A stretch of DNA of 64,000 nt. Source: Populus alba (lineage: Eukaryota; Streptophyta; Magnoliopsida; Malpighiales; Salicaceae). The stretch covers positions 5,518,001 to 5,582,000 of the forward strand of contig NC_133296.1 in assembly GCF_005239225.2 (NCBI RefSeq). The letters run 5' to 3'. Positions 1 to 10,365 of the stretch are shown here, one piece after another. How positions within the stretch are numbered: the first letter of the stretch is position 1; every line of letters begins with the position of its first letter. A program made the position numbers and the translations under genes. The notes below the pieces were generated by a model. That model was not told where the DNA came from and did no database searches. It saw only the letters and a list, made by a program, of their open reading frames with translations.

Positions 1-937
1 TGGTTTTCATTCTTTTTATTTTTGTGTTGTCCTTTTGTTAATTTTTTTTTTCAATTTAACCCTCCAATCAAAAATATGTTCTTGCCCTATAATTTCTTTT
101 TATTTTGATTTTCACCCTCATTTTTTTAATTATTATTTTTTATTTTAGATCATTTGATGTAATTGATTTTTTTTTCCTCGATTTCATCCTTTAACGTTTG
201 ATTTACTTGAGATTGAATCTCATGGCTTTTCCATATATGGCTCTTCTAGTCTAATGACCCGAGTCACAGTTTTAAAAAGTTAATGCAAGTCAATGTCCTT
301 TTTTTTTTTTTTTTTTTTTATTTCATTGTTCCACACTAGGTTTTTTTTTAAAAAAAAATTAGCTATGTGATTTTATTCAATTTCTTTTATATCGAGTTAT
401 CTCAATCTCATAATCTAAGTTACGGGTTTTATAGGTTACCTCATGTTAGATCACCTCTTATTACTCAGATTACATATTTATCACACAACCTTAAGTTAAC
501 TCAAATTGATTTTTTTTTACCTCTTTTTTATTCAATTACATACCTCCAAAAGGTTTGTTTTTCAAGCTATCATAGTATTGTTTTTTAAAAAAATATATAT
601 GTTTATTATCATTACTAAATAAATTATTGTTTGAACTAAATAAAACTAATTTATTAAACTTGAATGTATCTATATATAACCTGAATCTTTTGTTTTGATT
701 TTTTCTTTAAAATGCTCAAACAATAACTAGACCTATAGGGTAGTGCTAGTAGTGCTAAACTACACCTAAAAAAGACACAACAAAGGCATTAAGAATTAAG
801 ATTAATTGTTTTTACGTTTCAAAAGTGTTTTTAAAAAAAATTAAAATTTTTTTTCTTTGCTTCAAATTAATATTGTTTTAGAGTTTTTAGATCATTTTGA
901 TATGTTGATATCGAAACTGATTTTAAATAAATAAATA
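1..937. other. AT-rich intergenic DNA with an interspersed repeat next to the LTR
   Basis: No coding region is supported here. The sequence is strongly AT-rich with poly-T tracts; the one 73-codon open frame near 367-588 has no recognisable domain. The final 150 bases or so (about 783-937) resemble an AT-rich interspersed repeat that I remember as very common in poplar intergenic DNA (recognition from memory, not searched). It stops abruptly where the LTR begins at 938. Confidence 0.5.
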
Positions 938-1373
938 TGTTGTAACCCATTTTTGGGTCCCCATAAAAAAATAATAAATAAAAAAAAAAATAAAAAAAAA
1001 AAAAATGTGCGCAGTACTGGTCGCAGTAACCCGTAGATTAATTCTCTGGTTACTGTACACACAGTAACCTGGTTGCTATGTGCACAGTAACCAGCCCATG
1101 CAAAAAAAAAAAAAAAAAAAAACAGAAAAGGGCTAAACGGTGCCGTTTTGAACGTCACTGTTCCCCTTTCTTCCCCGCCTAACATACAGCAGTAAAGAAG
1201 GAAAAAAGATGTATATTTAATGCCGTCGGTCCCTCTAGCCCACCGACCGAAGACATTGGCCGACCACCTACCGCACCGCCGAAACTGAGGTAGGCACGCC
1301 TGGACAGCCGCGCCCGACCAGCCGCCGCATGACCCGTTCCTTGGCTCCACAATGAAAAAAACATGCTCACGGG

Positions 1374-1388
1374 CTCTATAAATAGAGG
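1374..1388 (+). promoter_or_regulatory. LTR TATA box (LTR a)
   Basis: The string CTCTATAAATAGAGG is conserved at the equivalent place in the other A-family LTRs (9146-9158 and, on the minus strand, about 19627-19639). It is the only good TATA box in the LTR and probably marks the U3/R border about 30 bases upstream of transcription start. Confidence 0.65.
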
Positions 1389-1684
1389 AGAGGAGACCCG
1401 AAAGGGGGGGGAAGAGAAGAGGAAGGAGGACGGAGAGAGAAGGAACAGAAGAGGTAATAGAAGGGAGAATAGAGTGAGAAGAGAGGAGAGAAGGCAGAGA
1501 AGAAGAAGGGAAGAAGCAGAGAAGAAAACGGGAAAAAACAGAGGAGAGAGAGAGAAGGAAAACCGCCGGCCACCACGAACCGCCAGCGCCGCCGCCGCCA
1601 CCCCTGCTGCATCAGCTGCTGCCAGCATCAACACAGCTCCAGGTAACGTCCTACCTTTCCCGTCGTTTTTTTTGCTTCAGTTCA

Positions 1685-1752
1685 TGCAGAACGTTTACGT
1701 TCTGCAGAATTAATTAGCCAGTTACTGTGCTATGCACAGTAACTAGCTAATT
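1685..1752. repeat. Two adjacent inverted repeats in LTR a
   Basis: The first (1685-1706) is a near-perfect palindrome with arms TGCAGAACGT/ACGTTCTGCA. The second (about 1709-1755) has 22-base arms around a 3-base loop, with one mismatch. Equivalent structures sit at 9416-9505, 19240-19330 and 32170-32258. They lie downstream of the TATA box, so they would be transcribed and could fold in RNA. Confidence 0.8.
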
Positions 1753-2510
1753 AATTCACATTACTGTGCATTTGCTAATTAATTCTTTGGTCACTGTGTG
1801 CACAGTACTCCCGGTTACTATGTGCACAGTGACCAGCCCATGCATTTGGGTCAGGTTCGGCCCAGCCCATGTATTTGGGCCTGACCCGGCCCATTTCAAA
1901 GAAAACAAATCAAAAATATTTGTTTCAGCATTTTATAATTTTTCCGCGTAGTTTTTATGTCATTTTGATTAATATTGGGTGGTATTTTATGTTGTTAAAA
2001 ATACAAAAATCTGATATTAAAATACCCGGTTTTCGTCCAAAAAAACTTCCAAAAATACAAAAAAATTGAAAAAAAAGAAAAAAATGTTTTTGTGCATACG
2101 GCCAAGTGTCTCAAAGCTAAAAATTCATATTGTATTTTTTTCATACACAAAAAAAAATGTTTTAGCATGCATTTTGGCTTTAATAACCAGTTTATTAAAG
2201 TCAAGAGAATATTGGCCAATATTTCAAAAACAACAAAAATTTTTGTTTGGCTCTTAGTATCCGGGGTATGACTTTACACGTAATGCATATTCCGGATATT
2301 TAATTCTTTTTGTTTTTTTGGACAATAGAACCTGGGGTATGACATTACATGTAATGCGTATTCCGAACAATAAAAAACCACAACACGACCTTAGATTTTA
2401 TCAGACATTAAAACAATGCAGCTTACCTTAGGTAGGGCGTAGTTGGGTGCTAATACCTTCCCTTTACGCAACCAGTCTCCGTACCCAATCTCTAAAGACC
2501 AGTTAAGGTT

Positions 2511-2541
2511 CCTAGTAACCAGAATACTAGGTGGCGACTCC
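2511..2541 (+). promoter_or_regulatory. Conserved U5 hairpin plus PBS-like decamer (LTR a)
   Basis: CCTAGTA (2511-2517) and TACTAGG (2525-2531) form a perfect 7-bp stem with a 7-base loop. It is directly followed by TGGCGACTCC (2532-2541), identical to the first ten bases of the primer-binding site at 2676. The same layout recurs at 10335-10365, 18372-18402 (minus) and, with a different loop, at 48528-48564 (minus) in the unrelated-looking element B. Function is unknown to me; a role in primer placement or RNA packaging is speculation. Confidence 0.75.
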
Positions 2542-2675
2542 CTGTCCATTTTTTACCTTAGAGACAAAGAACTCCTTGTCTCACCATATTTTCCATGCCA
2601 AATAGACAACATACCACACCCTCATGAAGGGTTGGGGGTGGACGATCGCCGCGCCGCCGCACACATGCGACAGAA

Positions 2676-2694
2676 TGGCGACTCCACTGGGGAC
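2676..2694 (+). promoter_or_regulatory. Primer-binding site of element A
   Basis: TGGCGACTCCACTGGGGAC lies three bases after the LTR end (2672), the expected place and TGG start for a tRNA-primed minus-strand site. I recall that Ogre/Tat elements use a tRNA-Arg-type site of this form; that should be confirmed by matching to tRNA 3' ends. Confidence 0.8.
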
Positions 2695-3394
2695 TTTGTG
2701 GACTAAGCTTTGTTTTTGTCTGATGATTGTGTTTTATTGTTGTGGTTTGCGTGTTTATTTTTAAATATGCATTTTATATATATTTGTTCATATTTAGTTG
2801 CGCGTCTTAATTTCTGTACATATTTATCTCATGCATCACATAGTTACTTTTTTTAAAAAGCACACACAATCTTCAGGTTAGGAGGGGGACTAGCAGCTTA
2901 CCTTACGACTTTTAGTCAAGGTTTAAGTTTGTGTAAACCCCAACTCTTCGTTGAGTGCTTAGACTGGTAATGGTTGGTACACGTACCATCTCATTGCCTA
3001 CAAGCCCCCATATTGCCTCCATGAGGGCGATCACTGGGACAACGAGAGTCCCTTTTTTTAGAGACCAAATAGTAAACCTACCTTTTGTCTCACTTAAAAA
3101 GATTAGAACCAGCCTTTAGGATGTATGCTCCGTATACATTTGTTTTGCATCCGAGCAAGCCCTTCTTGAAGCATCTTGAACTCCAGACTTTTGGGTGACA
3201 CAATGACTGTCGCTCGGAAAATTTTCATTGTAGAGTTTGTGCAAGAATCAAGATTCTTGTTTCATCATACAAGAGTTGCGACCATATGTCACCCCTCGAA
3301 GGGCGAGTTTGTCATATAGATTATATGTTCATACATTTAACATGCATACATGTCAGATTGAAATATAGGTCCCCAAAAAATCTACAACACCCGA
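2695..3394 (+). other. 5' leader of element A
   Basis: This is the untranslated leader between the PBS and the gag remnant. The part around 3155-3350 matches, on the opposite strand, element B at about 47790-47990, with shared phrases such as CCTCGAAGGGCGAG. The two element families therefore share an internal region even though their LTRs differ greatly. No intact open frame is visible. Confidence 0.55.
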
Positions 3395-3690
3395 CTTCGA
3401 GCAAGAAACATGGAAGATGAAGAGCGTGCTCAACGTGATGCCTATTTGCACGAGTTGGAGTCTCTGAACAAAAGCTTGACTCACCTCTAGCTTCCTCGAG
3501 CATATATGGAGAAATGCCTCTGGTGAAGGTCCTTCCAATTGACCTATCATTTTTGTTCAAGCCCCAACAAAGACTCAACCTGAAGACATTGAGGGCCCAC
3601 ATGATCAAGAGCCTCAACACAATTTGAAGGGAAATTGCATCATCGTTGCAGAATGGAGCCTGTTCTTTCTCTGCCAAAATAACTACCTCA
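3395..3690 (+). pseudogene. Degenerate gag-like N-terminal remnant of element A
   Basis: Forward translation gives stretches that read like the start of a Tat-type gag: an acidic/coiled region (EDEERAQRDAYLHELESLNK) and, after a frameshift near 3490, a segment containing NASGEGPSN. The second segment is cut by a TGA that could derive from CGA. The minus-strand frame over the same bases (3321-3677) looks like a shadow. No capsid core or zinc knuckle follows, so the frame is not functional. Assignment rests on residue composition and position after the PBS; moderate to low certainty. Confidence 0.35.
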
Positions 3691-5526
3691 GTTTGATCAT
3701 GTCTCCAAAAAACTTGATTTTTTGTTTCAACCTATTCTAGTTTTTGTTGGTAATTTGGCTAAAAAATTCCACAAGACTTTCCTTGTCCACTGAGCCTTTC
3801 TTGTTAATAAAATCATGTGTTTTGTTGTGTTCATCTCATGCTTTCATTTTTGTTGTTTCATGCAAATAACACATTGAGCATAACCTTTAAGCATGAAACC
3901 ATCACGCCTAAAATCTTGTGGTGCATTTCCCTTTTCTTCCAAAACTATGCATGATCGCATGTGAGGATTTTTGGGAATTCAAAGTTTAGTACAAAAACAG
4001 AAATCATGTTGACGTTTGTCTGAAACAAACGAGTTCTGGAAATTCAGGTGATTCTTTAGAGAGGTAACCATACACCTAGAAAAACCAAAAAAAAAAAAAA
4101 ACATGAAGTGACTCCAAAAACTGGGTTTTATTTGCATGAATAATGAGAAATCACATTGCATACTCGCATGAAAGCAAGGCTTACCGATCCTAAATGCATG
4201 CATTTGAGATGAAGAAAGGCCATCTTTGATAATCCTTTCACAAAGCTGAAATATATCATTTGCAGTCCCCTTTTGAGCCTAATAAATTTTTTGAAAAATA
4301 ACCTTGGCTAGAATCACACCCTACACTGGGGGGCAAGTGCAAAAAAAGTCCATAATAATTGAAAGTGCTCAAATAACTCTTGGGGGCATAAAAAAGTCTT
4401 CAACAATGAAAGTGCCCAAACAATACTGGGGGGCATAAAAGAAAATTCTCAATGATCAAAGGTGTCCGTACAAAGCTAGGGGGGCATGAAGAAAAATCCA
4501 AAGGATCCAAAAATTTTGAGCAAAAAAACAAAGCAAATGCAATGATGCTCAAAATCAAATGAAGAAAACAAAAACAAAGAGAAAGAGCCCAAGCCCAATA
4601 CTGGGGGGCACTGTGGACCATTTTACAAATCAATTACAAGGTCCAGGAATGTATGAACAAAAGAGTTTGGGATATAAGCACTTGTGATCCTTAGTCTTAA
4701 AGTCCCTTAAACACCTTTTGAGCCTACATATATCATTTTCTTCATAGCCAAAAGCCCAAGCCTACATTACGTGCCTAATCAAGCCCTTTCTGATCAAAGG
4801 CAAGCAATCTGGATAGGTAGGCAGTGCTTTCTCGTGCGGGTCAAATCATTATTCATGCAAATAAAATAAATGCTTTGAATCAATTCGGTTCTCAATAACC
4901 CTCAAATTGACATTTAAACCTTTTGTGACCAACCAGATGTCACTTCATCTTTAAACCAAAAGCAAAAAGCTTTCATCACGTCAAGAAACCTGTCCATAGG
5001 AATCACTTGAATTTTTTAGAACAAGTTTATTTTGAACCAATATCAAAATCATTTTTGTGATTGGCATGACTTTGAAGTTCCAAAAAATTTTGCATGAAAA
5101 CATTTCATTGTACAAAAAAAACCCAAACTTACTTTCACATATCCTCACCCCAAACTAAACCCAAGTTGAACACTTGGGGGGCATGATCAAGCTGGGGGGC
5201 AATCAAAAACACATGGTAGGGCTGGCTCCATGATTCCTGTTCTAAGGAAAATGACGGGCAAAATTGGTAACTCTACTTGTTGGGGTGAAGGACAAAGATG
5301 TATGATGACATCAAACCCTTCCCAGAGGTCAAGATCACAATATGTAACCCGAGTAAGCAAAAGTGGAAAAGCCATCGAAGTTTACTACCAACACTACAAC
5401 TTTTGAGAGAAAACAAAGACATCATGAAGAAATGGGGGCCTATATTTCTCAGGTAAGTATACATGCATATCAATCATAATGCATTTTCTTGCAACATTCA
5501 CAGATCAGTGTTTCAACATCATCCCT
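3691..5526 (+). other. Non-coding internal region of element A with repeated GGGGGGCA runs
   Basis: No gene is visible. The region contains a series of polypurine-tract-like runs, each with five or six G followed by CA, near 4328, 4380, 4427, 4482, 4602, 5176 and 5194. They resemble the true tract before the 3' LTR at 8803. Segments near 4300 match element B near 45390 (opposite strand), and 5040-5155 matches element D near 34990-35100. Confidence 0.5.
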
Positions 5527-8519
5527 TCGGTAGTGCGTTTTCTAACCCTACCTCCTTTTGAGTGCGCCTTTGAGCCCTCACCTCCATTTTGAGTGCGCCT
5601 TTGAGCCCTCACCTCCATTTTGAGTGCGCCTTTGAGCCCTCATCCCTTTGGTAGTGCGTTTTCTAACCCTACCTCCTTTTGAGTGCGCCTTTGACCCCTC
5701 ACCTCCATTTTGAGTGCGCCTTTGAGCCCTCATCCCTTCGTAGTGTTTTCTAACCCTACCTTTTTGAGTGCGCCTTTGAGCCCTCACCTCCATTTTGAGT
5801 GCGCCTTTGAGCCCTCATTTTAGGTAGTGCGTTTTCTAACCCTACCTCCTTTTGAGTGCGCCTTTGAGCCCTCACCTCCATTTTGAGTGCGCCTTTGAGC
5901 CCTCATCCCTTCGGTAGTGCGTTTTCTAACCCTACCTCCTTTTGAGTGCGCCTTTGAGCCCTCACCTCCATTTTGAGTGCGCCTTTGAGCCCTCATCCCT
6001 TGTAGTGCGTTTTCTAACCCTACCTCCTTTTGAGTGCGCCTTTGAGCCCTCACCTCCATTTTGAGTGCGCCTTTGAGCCCTCATCCCTTGTAGTGCGTTT
6101 TCTAACCCTACCTCCTTTTGAGTGCGCCTTTGAGCCCTCACCTCCATTTTGAGTGCGCCTTTGAGCCCTCATCCCTTGGTAGTGCGTTTTCTAACCCTAC
6201 CTCCTTTTGAGTGCGCCTTTGAGCCCTCACCTCCATTTTGAGTGCGCCTTTGAGCCCTCATCCCTTCGGTAGTGCGTTTTCTAACCCTACCTCCTTTTGA
6301 GTGCGCCTTTGAGCCCTCACCTCCATTTTGAGTGCGCCTTTGAGCCCTCATCCCTTTGGTAGTGCGTTTTCTAACCCTACCTCCTTTTGAGTGCGCCTTT
6401 GAGCCCTCACCTCCATTTTGAGTGCGCCTTTGAGCCCTCATCCCTTCGGTAGTGCGTTTTCTAACCCTACCTCCTTTTGAGTGCGCCTTTGAGCCCTCAC
6501 CTCCATTTTGAGTGCGCCTTTGAGCCCTCATCCCTTCGGTAGTGCGTTTTCTAACCCTACCTCCTTTTGAGTGCGCCTTTGAGCCCTCACCTCCATTTTG
6601 AGTGCGCCTTTGAGCCCTCATCCCTTCGGTAGTGCGTTTTCTAACCCTACCTCCTTTTGAGTGCGCCTTTGAGCCCTCACCTCCATTTTGAGTGCGCCTT
6701 TGAGCCCTCATCCCTTCGGTAGTGCGTTTTCTAACCCTACCTCCTTTTGAGTGCGCCTTTGAGCCCTCACCTCCATTTTGAGTGCGCCTTTGAGCCCTCA
6801 TCCCTTCGGTAGTGCGTTTTCTAACCCTACCTCCTTTTTGAGTGCGCCTTTGAGCCCTCACCTCCATTTTGAGTGCGCCTTTGAGCCCTCATCCCTTCGG
6901 TAGTGCGTTTTCTAACCCTACCTCCTTTTGAGTGCGCCTTTGAGCCCTCACCTCCATTTTGAGTGCGCCTTTGAGCCCTCATCCCTTCGGTAGTGCGTTT
7001 TCTAACCCTACCTCCTTTTGAGTGCGCCTTTGAGCCCTCACCTCCATTTTGAGTGCGCCTTTGAGCCCTCATCCCTTCGGTAGTGCGTTTTTCTAACCCT
7101 ACCTCCTTTTGAGTGCGCCTTTGAGCCCCTCACCTCCATTTTGAGTGCGCCTTTGAGCCCTCATCCCTTCGGTAGTGCGTTTTCTAACCCTACCTCCTTT
7201 TGAGTGCGCCTTTGAGCCCTCACCTCCATTTTGAGTGCGCCTTTGAGCCCTCATCCCTTCGGTAGTGCGTTTTCTAACCCTACCTCCATTTTGAGTGCGC
7301 CTTTGAGCCCTCACCTCCATTTTGAGTGCGCCTTTGAGCCCTCATCCCTTCGGTAGTGCGTTTTCTAACCCTACCTCCTTTTGAGTGCGCCTTTGAGCCC
7401 TCACCTCCATTTTGAGTGCGCCTTTGAGCCCTCATCCCTTCGGTAGTGCGTTTTCTAACCCTACCTCCTTTTGAGTGCGCCTTTGAGCCCTCACCTCCAT
7501 TTTGAGTGCGCCTTTGAGCCCTCATCCCTTCGGTAGTGCGTTTTCTAACCCTACCTCCTTTTGAGTGCGCCTTTGAGCCCTCACCTCCATTTTGAGTGCG
7601 CCTTTGAGCCCTCATCCCTTCGGTAGTGCGTTTTCTAACCCTACCTCCTTTTGAGTGCGCCTTTGAGCCCTCACCTCCATTTTTGAGTGCGCCTTTGAGC
7701 CCTCATCCCTTCGGTAGTGCGTTTTCTAACCCTACCTCCTTTTGAGTGCGCCTTTGAGCCCTCACCTCCATTTTGAGTGCGCCTTTGAGCCCTCATCCCT
7801 TCGGTAGTGCGTTTTCTAACCCTACCTCCTTTTGAGTGCGCCTTTGAGCCCTCACCTCCATTTTGAGTGCGCCTTTGAGCCCTCATCCCTTAGGGTAGTG
7901 CGTTTTCTAACCCTACCTCCTTTTGAGTGCGCCTTTGAGCCCTCACCTCCATTTTGAGTGCGCCTTTGAGCCCTCATCCCTTCGGTAGTGCGTTTTCTAA
8001 CCCTACCTCCTTTTGAGTGCGCCTTTGAGCCCTCACCTCCATTTTGAGTGCGCCTTTGAGCCCTCATCCCTTCGGTAGTGCGTTTTCTAACCCTACCTCC
8101 TTTTGAGTGCGCCTTTGAGCCCTCACCTCCATTTTGAGTGCGCCTTTGAGCCCTCATCCCTTCGGTAGTGCGTTTTCTAACCCTACCTCCTTTTGAGTGC
8201 GCCTTTGAGCCCTCACCTCCATTTTGAGTGCGCCTTTGAGCCCTCATCCCTTTGGTAGTGCGTTTTCTAACCCTACCTCCTTTTGAGTGCGCCTTTGAGC
8301 CCTCACCTCCATTTTGAGTGCGCCTTTGAGCCCTCATCCCTTTGGTAGTGCGTTTTCTAACCCTACTCCTTTTGAGTGCGCTTTGAGCCCTCACCTCCAT
8401 TTTGAGTGCGCCTTTGAGCCCTCATCCCTTTGTAGTGCGTTTTCTAACCCTACCTCCATTTTTGAGTGCTTTGACCCTCACCTCCATTTTGAGTGCGCCT
8501 TTGAGCCCTCACCTCCAAC
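5527..8519 (+). repeat. 90-bp minisatellite array, about 33 units
   Basis: The period is exactly 90 bases over most of the array (for example 6361, 6451, 6541). Each unit is three related segments of about 29, 31 and 30 bases, all starting AGTGCG: one continuing TTTTCTAACCCTACC, two continuing CCTTTGAGCCCTCA. Units in the middle are almost identical; edge units are more diverged, as expected from unequal exchange. Because 90 is divisible by three, the minus strand stays open in runs up to 232 codons, encoding a 30-residue basic repeat; there is no sign that it is a gene. The array lies in the 3' untranslated part of element A. Confidence 0.95.
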
Positions 8520-8813
8520 CTCCAAGGTAACCCTTTTACAATGAGCCCAATTCTCCATGTTTTATATCTGGGTAGGTCACCCATTACAATGAGACCACAC
8601 ACTTCACATTCTTTCCTTTTTTTTCGGGTTAAAGGGGATTAGCGAAAGGAATCTCAGTTTAGCCCAACCATACACAGGACTTTGGGTCCGGTTGAAGTTT
8701 TAGGTCAATCAAATTTTGAGACGACCAGTTTTGGAAGACCAATGTTTTTTTTCTTTACAACACTTACTATGCACAAATCTCTGCTCCGTAAGCATTGTAA
8801 AGAGGGGGGCAAT
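8520..8813 (+). other. 3' untranslated end of element A with polypurine tract
   Basis: This stretch contains single copies of modules that are tandemly amplified elsewhere. The segment at about 8565-8600 matches the ~52-bp unit repeated at 42255-42830. The segment at about 8630-8700 matches the ~65-bp unit repeated at 33040-33540. It ends with a purine run (AAAGAGGGGGGCAAT, about 8799-8813) directly before the 3' LTR, the expected plus-strand primer. Confidence 0.75.
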
Positions 8814-9146
8814 TGTTATAACCCATTTTTGGGTCCCCATAAAAAATAATAAATACAAAAAAAAAAAAAAAAAAAGCTCAAAACAGTGCCGTTTTGAACG
8901 ACACTGTTCCCCTTTCTTCCCCGCCGAACACACAGCAGCAAAGAAGGAAAAAGAATGCATATTTTATGACGCCGGTCCCTCAAGCCCACCGACCGCCGGT
9001 CCCTCTAGCCCACCGACTGAAGACATTGGCCGACCACCTACCGCACCGCCGAAACTGAGGTAGGCACGCCTAGACAGCCGCGCCCGACCAGCCGCCGCAT
9101 GACCCGTTCCTTGGCTCCACAATGAAAAAAAACATGCTCACAGGCT

Positions 9147-9156
9147 CTATAAATAG
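9147..9156 (+). promoter_or_regulatory. LTR TATA box (LTR b)
   Basis: CTATAAATAG is in the same context as in LTR a. It lies just upstream of the purine-rich stretch and the hairpin cluster, and would drive transcription rightward into the copia fragment on its antisense strand. Confidence 0.6.
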
Positions 9157-9415
9157 AGGAGAAGACCGAGAGAGCAAAAAAAAGAAGAGGAGGAGAGAAG
9201 GGAGAGACAGAGAGAAGAAAGTAGAAGAGAAGGGAGAGAGAGCGAAGAAGAAGAAGAAGCAGAGAGGAGAGTAAAACAGAGGAGAGAGAGAGAGGAAAAC
9301 AGCACCGCCGGCCACCGCGAACAGCCAGTTCCGCCGCCGTCACCCCTGCCACATCAGTTGCTGCCAACATCACCACCGCTCCAGGTAGCCTTGCCCGTCG
9401 TTTTTTTTGGTTGAG

Positions 9416-9535
9416 CTTCATCTGCATGCAGAACGTTTACGTTCTGCAGCAGATGAAGATTAATTAGCGAGTTACTGTGCTGTGCACAGTAACTCGCTAA
9501 TTAATTCACGGTTACTGTGCATGTGCACAGTAACC
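9416..9535. repeat. Cluster of three contiguous inverted repeats in LTR b
   Basis: The first, 9416-9458, has arms CTTCATCTGC and GCAGATGAAG enclosing a second stem GCAGAACGT/ACGTTCTGC. The second, 9459-9505, has perfect 22-base arms separated by 3 bases. The third, 9510-9535, has perfect 12-base arms GGTTACTGTGCA/TGCACAGTAACC with a 2-base loop. A looser fourth follows to about 9600. These are read directly from the sequence. In RNA they would form a row of stable stems in the leader. Confidence 0.9.
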
Positions 9536-10334
9536 TGCAGATTAATTCTCTGGTTACTGTGCACAAAGTAACCCGGTTACTATGTGCACAGTAGCTAACC
9601 CATTCTTTGGGCCAGGTTCGGCCCAGCCCATATATTTGGGCCTGATCCGGCCCATTTCAAAAAAAAAATATTTTTTTTCAGCATTTTATTTTTCCATGTA
9701 ATTTTTATGTCATTTTGATTAATATTTGGTGGTATTTTTTTTTTATGTTGTTAAAAATACAAAATCTGATTTTTAAATACCCGGTTTTCGTAAAAAAAAA
9801 AAAACTTCCAAAAATACAAAAAAATTGAAAAAAAGAGAAAAAAATGTTTTTGTGCATACGGCCAAGTGTCTCAAAGCTAAAAATTCATATTGTATTTTTC
9901 ATACACCAAAAAAATATATTTTAGCATGCATTTTGGCTTTAATAACCAGTTTATTAAAGTCAAGAGAATATTGGCCAATATTTCAAAAACAACAAAAATT
10001 TTATTTTGTTTGTCTCTTAATATCCGGGGTATGACTTTACACGTAATGCATATTCCGGATATTTAATTCTTTTTTTTGGACAATAAAACCTGGGGTATGA
10101 CATTACACGTAATGCATATTCCAGATATTTAATTCTTTTTTTGTTTGGACAATAGAACCCGGGGTATGACATTACATGTAATGCATATTTTGGACAATAG
10201 GAAACCACAACATGACTTAGATTTTATTAGACAAAACAATGCAGCCTACCTTAGGTAGGGCGTAGTTGGGGTGTTAATACCTTCCCTTTACGCAACCAGT
10301 CTCCGTACCTGATCTCTAAAGACCAGTAAGGGTT

Positions 10335-10365
10335 CCTAGTAACCAGAATACTAGGTGGCGACTCC
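10335..10365 (+). promoter_or_regulatory. Conserved U5 hairpin plus PBS-like decamer (LTR b)
   Basis: The stem CCTAGTA/TACTAGG (10335-10355) and the adjoining TGGCGACTCC (10356-10365) are identical in arrangement to 2511-2541. Confidence 0.75.

Larger units (their letters stand above)
938..2672 (+). repeat. 5' LTR of element A (LTR a)
   Basis: This LTR of about 1735 bases starts TGTTGTAACCC and ends GCGACA. In order it holds an upstream block of GTTACTGTG palindromes (about 1010-1090), a TATA box near 1375, a purine-rich stretch (about 1390-1560), a GCC-rich stretch, inverted repeats (1685-1752) and a conserved U5 core (about 2420-2670). It matches 8814-10487, the solo LTR at 18250-19936 (reverse strand) and the broken copy at 30.8-32.9 kb. 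Compared with those it carries an extra palindrome block upstream of the TATA box. Open frames here, such as 1363-1713, are purine-strand artefacts. Confidence 0.85.

Noticed and set aside
1179..1713. Overlapping open frames of about 115-150 codons on both strands, rich in Arg/Glu or Ser/Leu/Phe (also at 9038-9427, 19319-19777, 28001-28709, 32201-32753)
   Set aside because: They lie on purine/pyrimidine-rich LTR sequence; the same open frames recur in every LTR copy with frame changes, and no domain is present.
2443..2706. 87-codon frame over the U5 core and PBS
   Set aside because: The conservation here follows nucleotide features (hairpin, decamer, PBS), and the frame is not kept in other copies.
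5578..8400. Basic repeat proteins of 71-232 residues on the minus strand of the minisatellite
   Set aside because: The period of 90 bases keeps any stop-free frame open; there is no independent promoter, start context or conserved end, and single-base indels break the frame between blocks.
5527..8519. Telomere-like words (CTAACCCTA) in every minisatellite unit
   Set aside because: There is only one such word per 90 bases, embedded in unrelated sequence; it is not a telomeric array.
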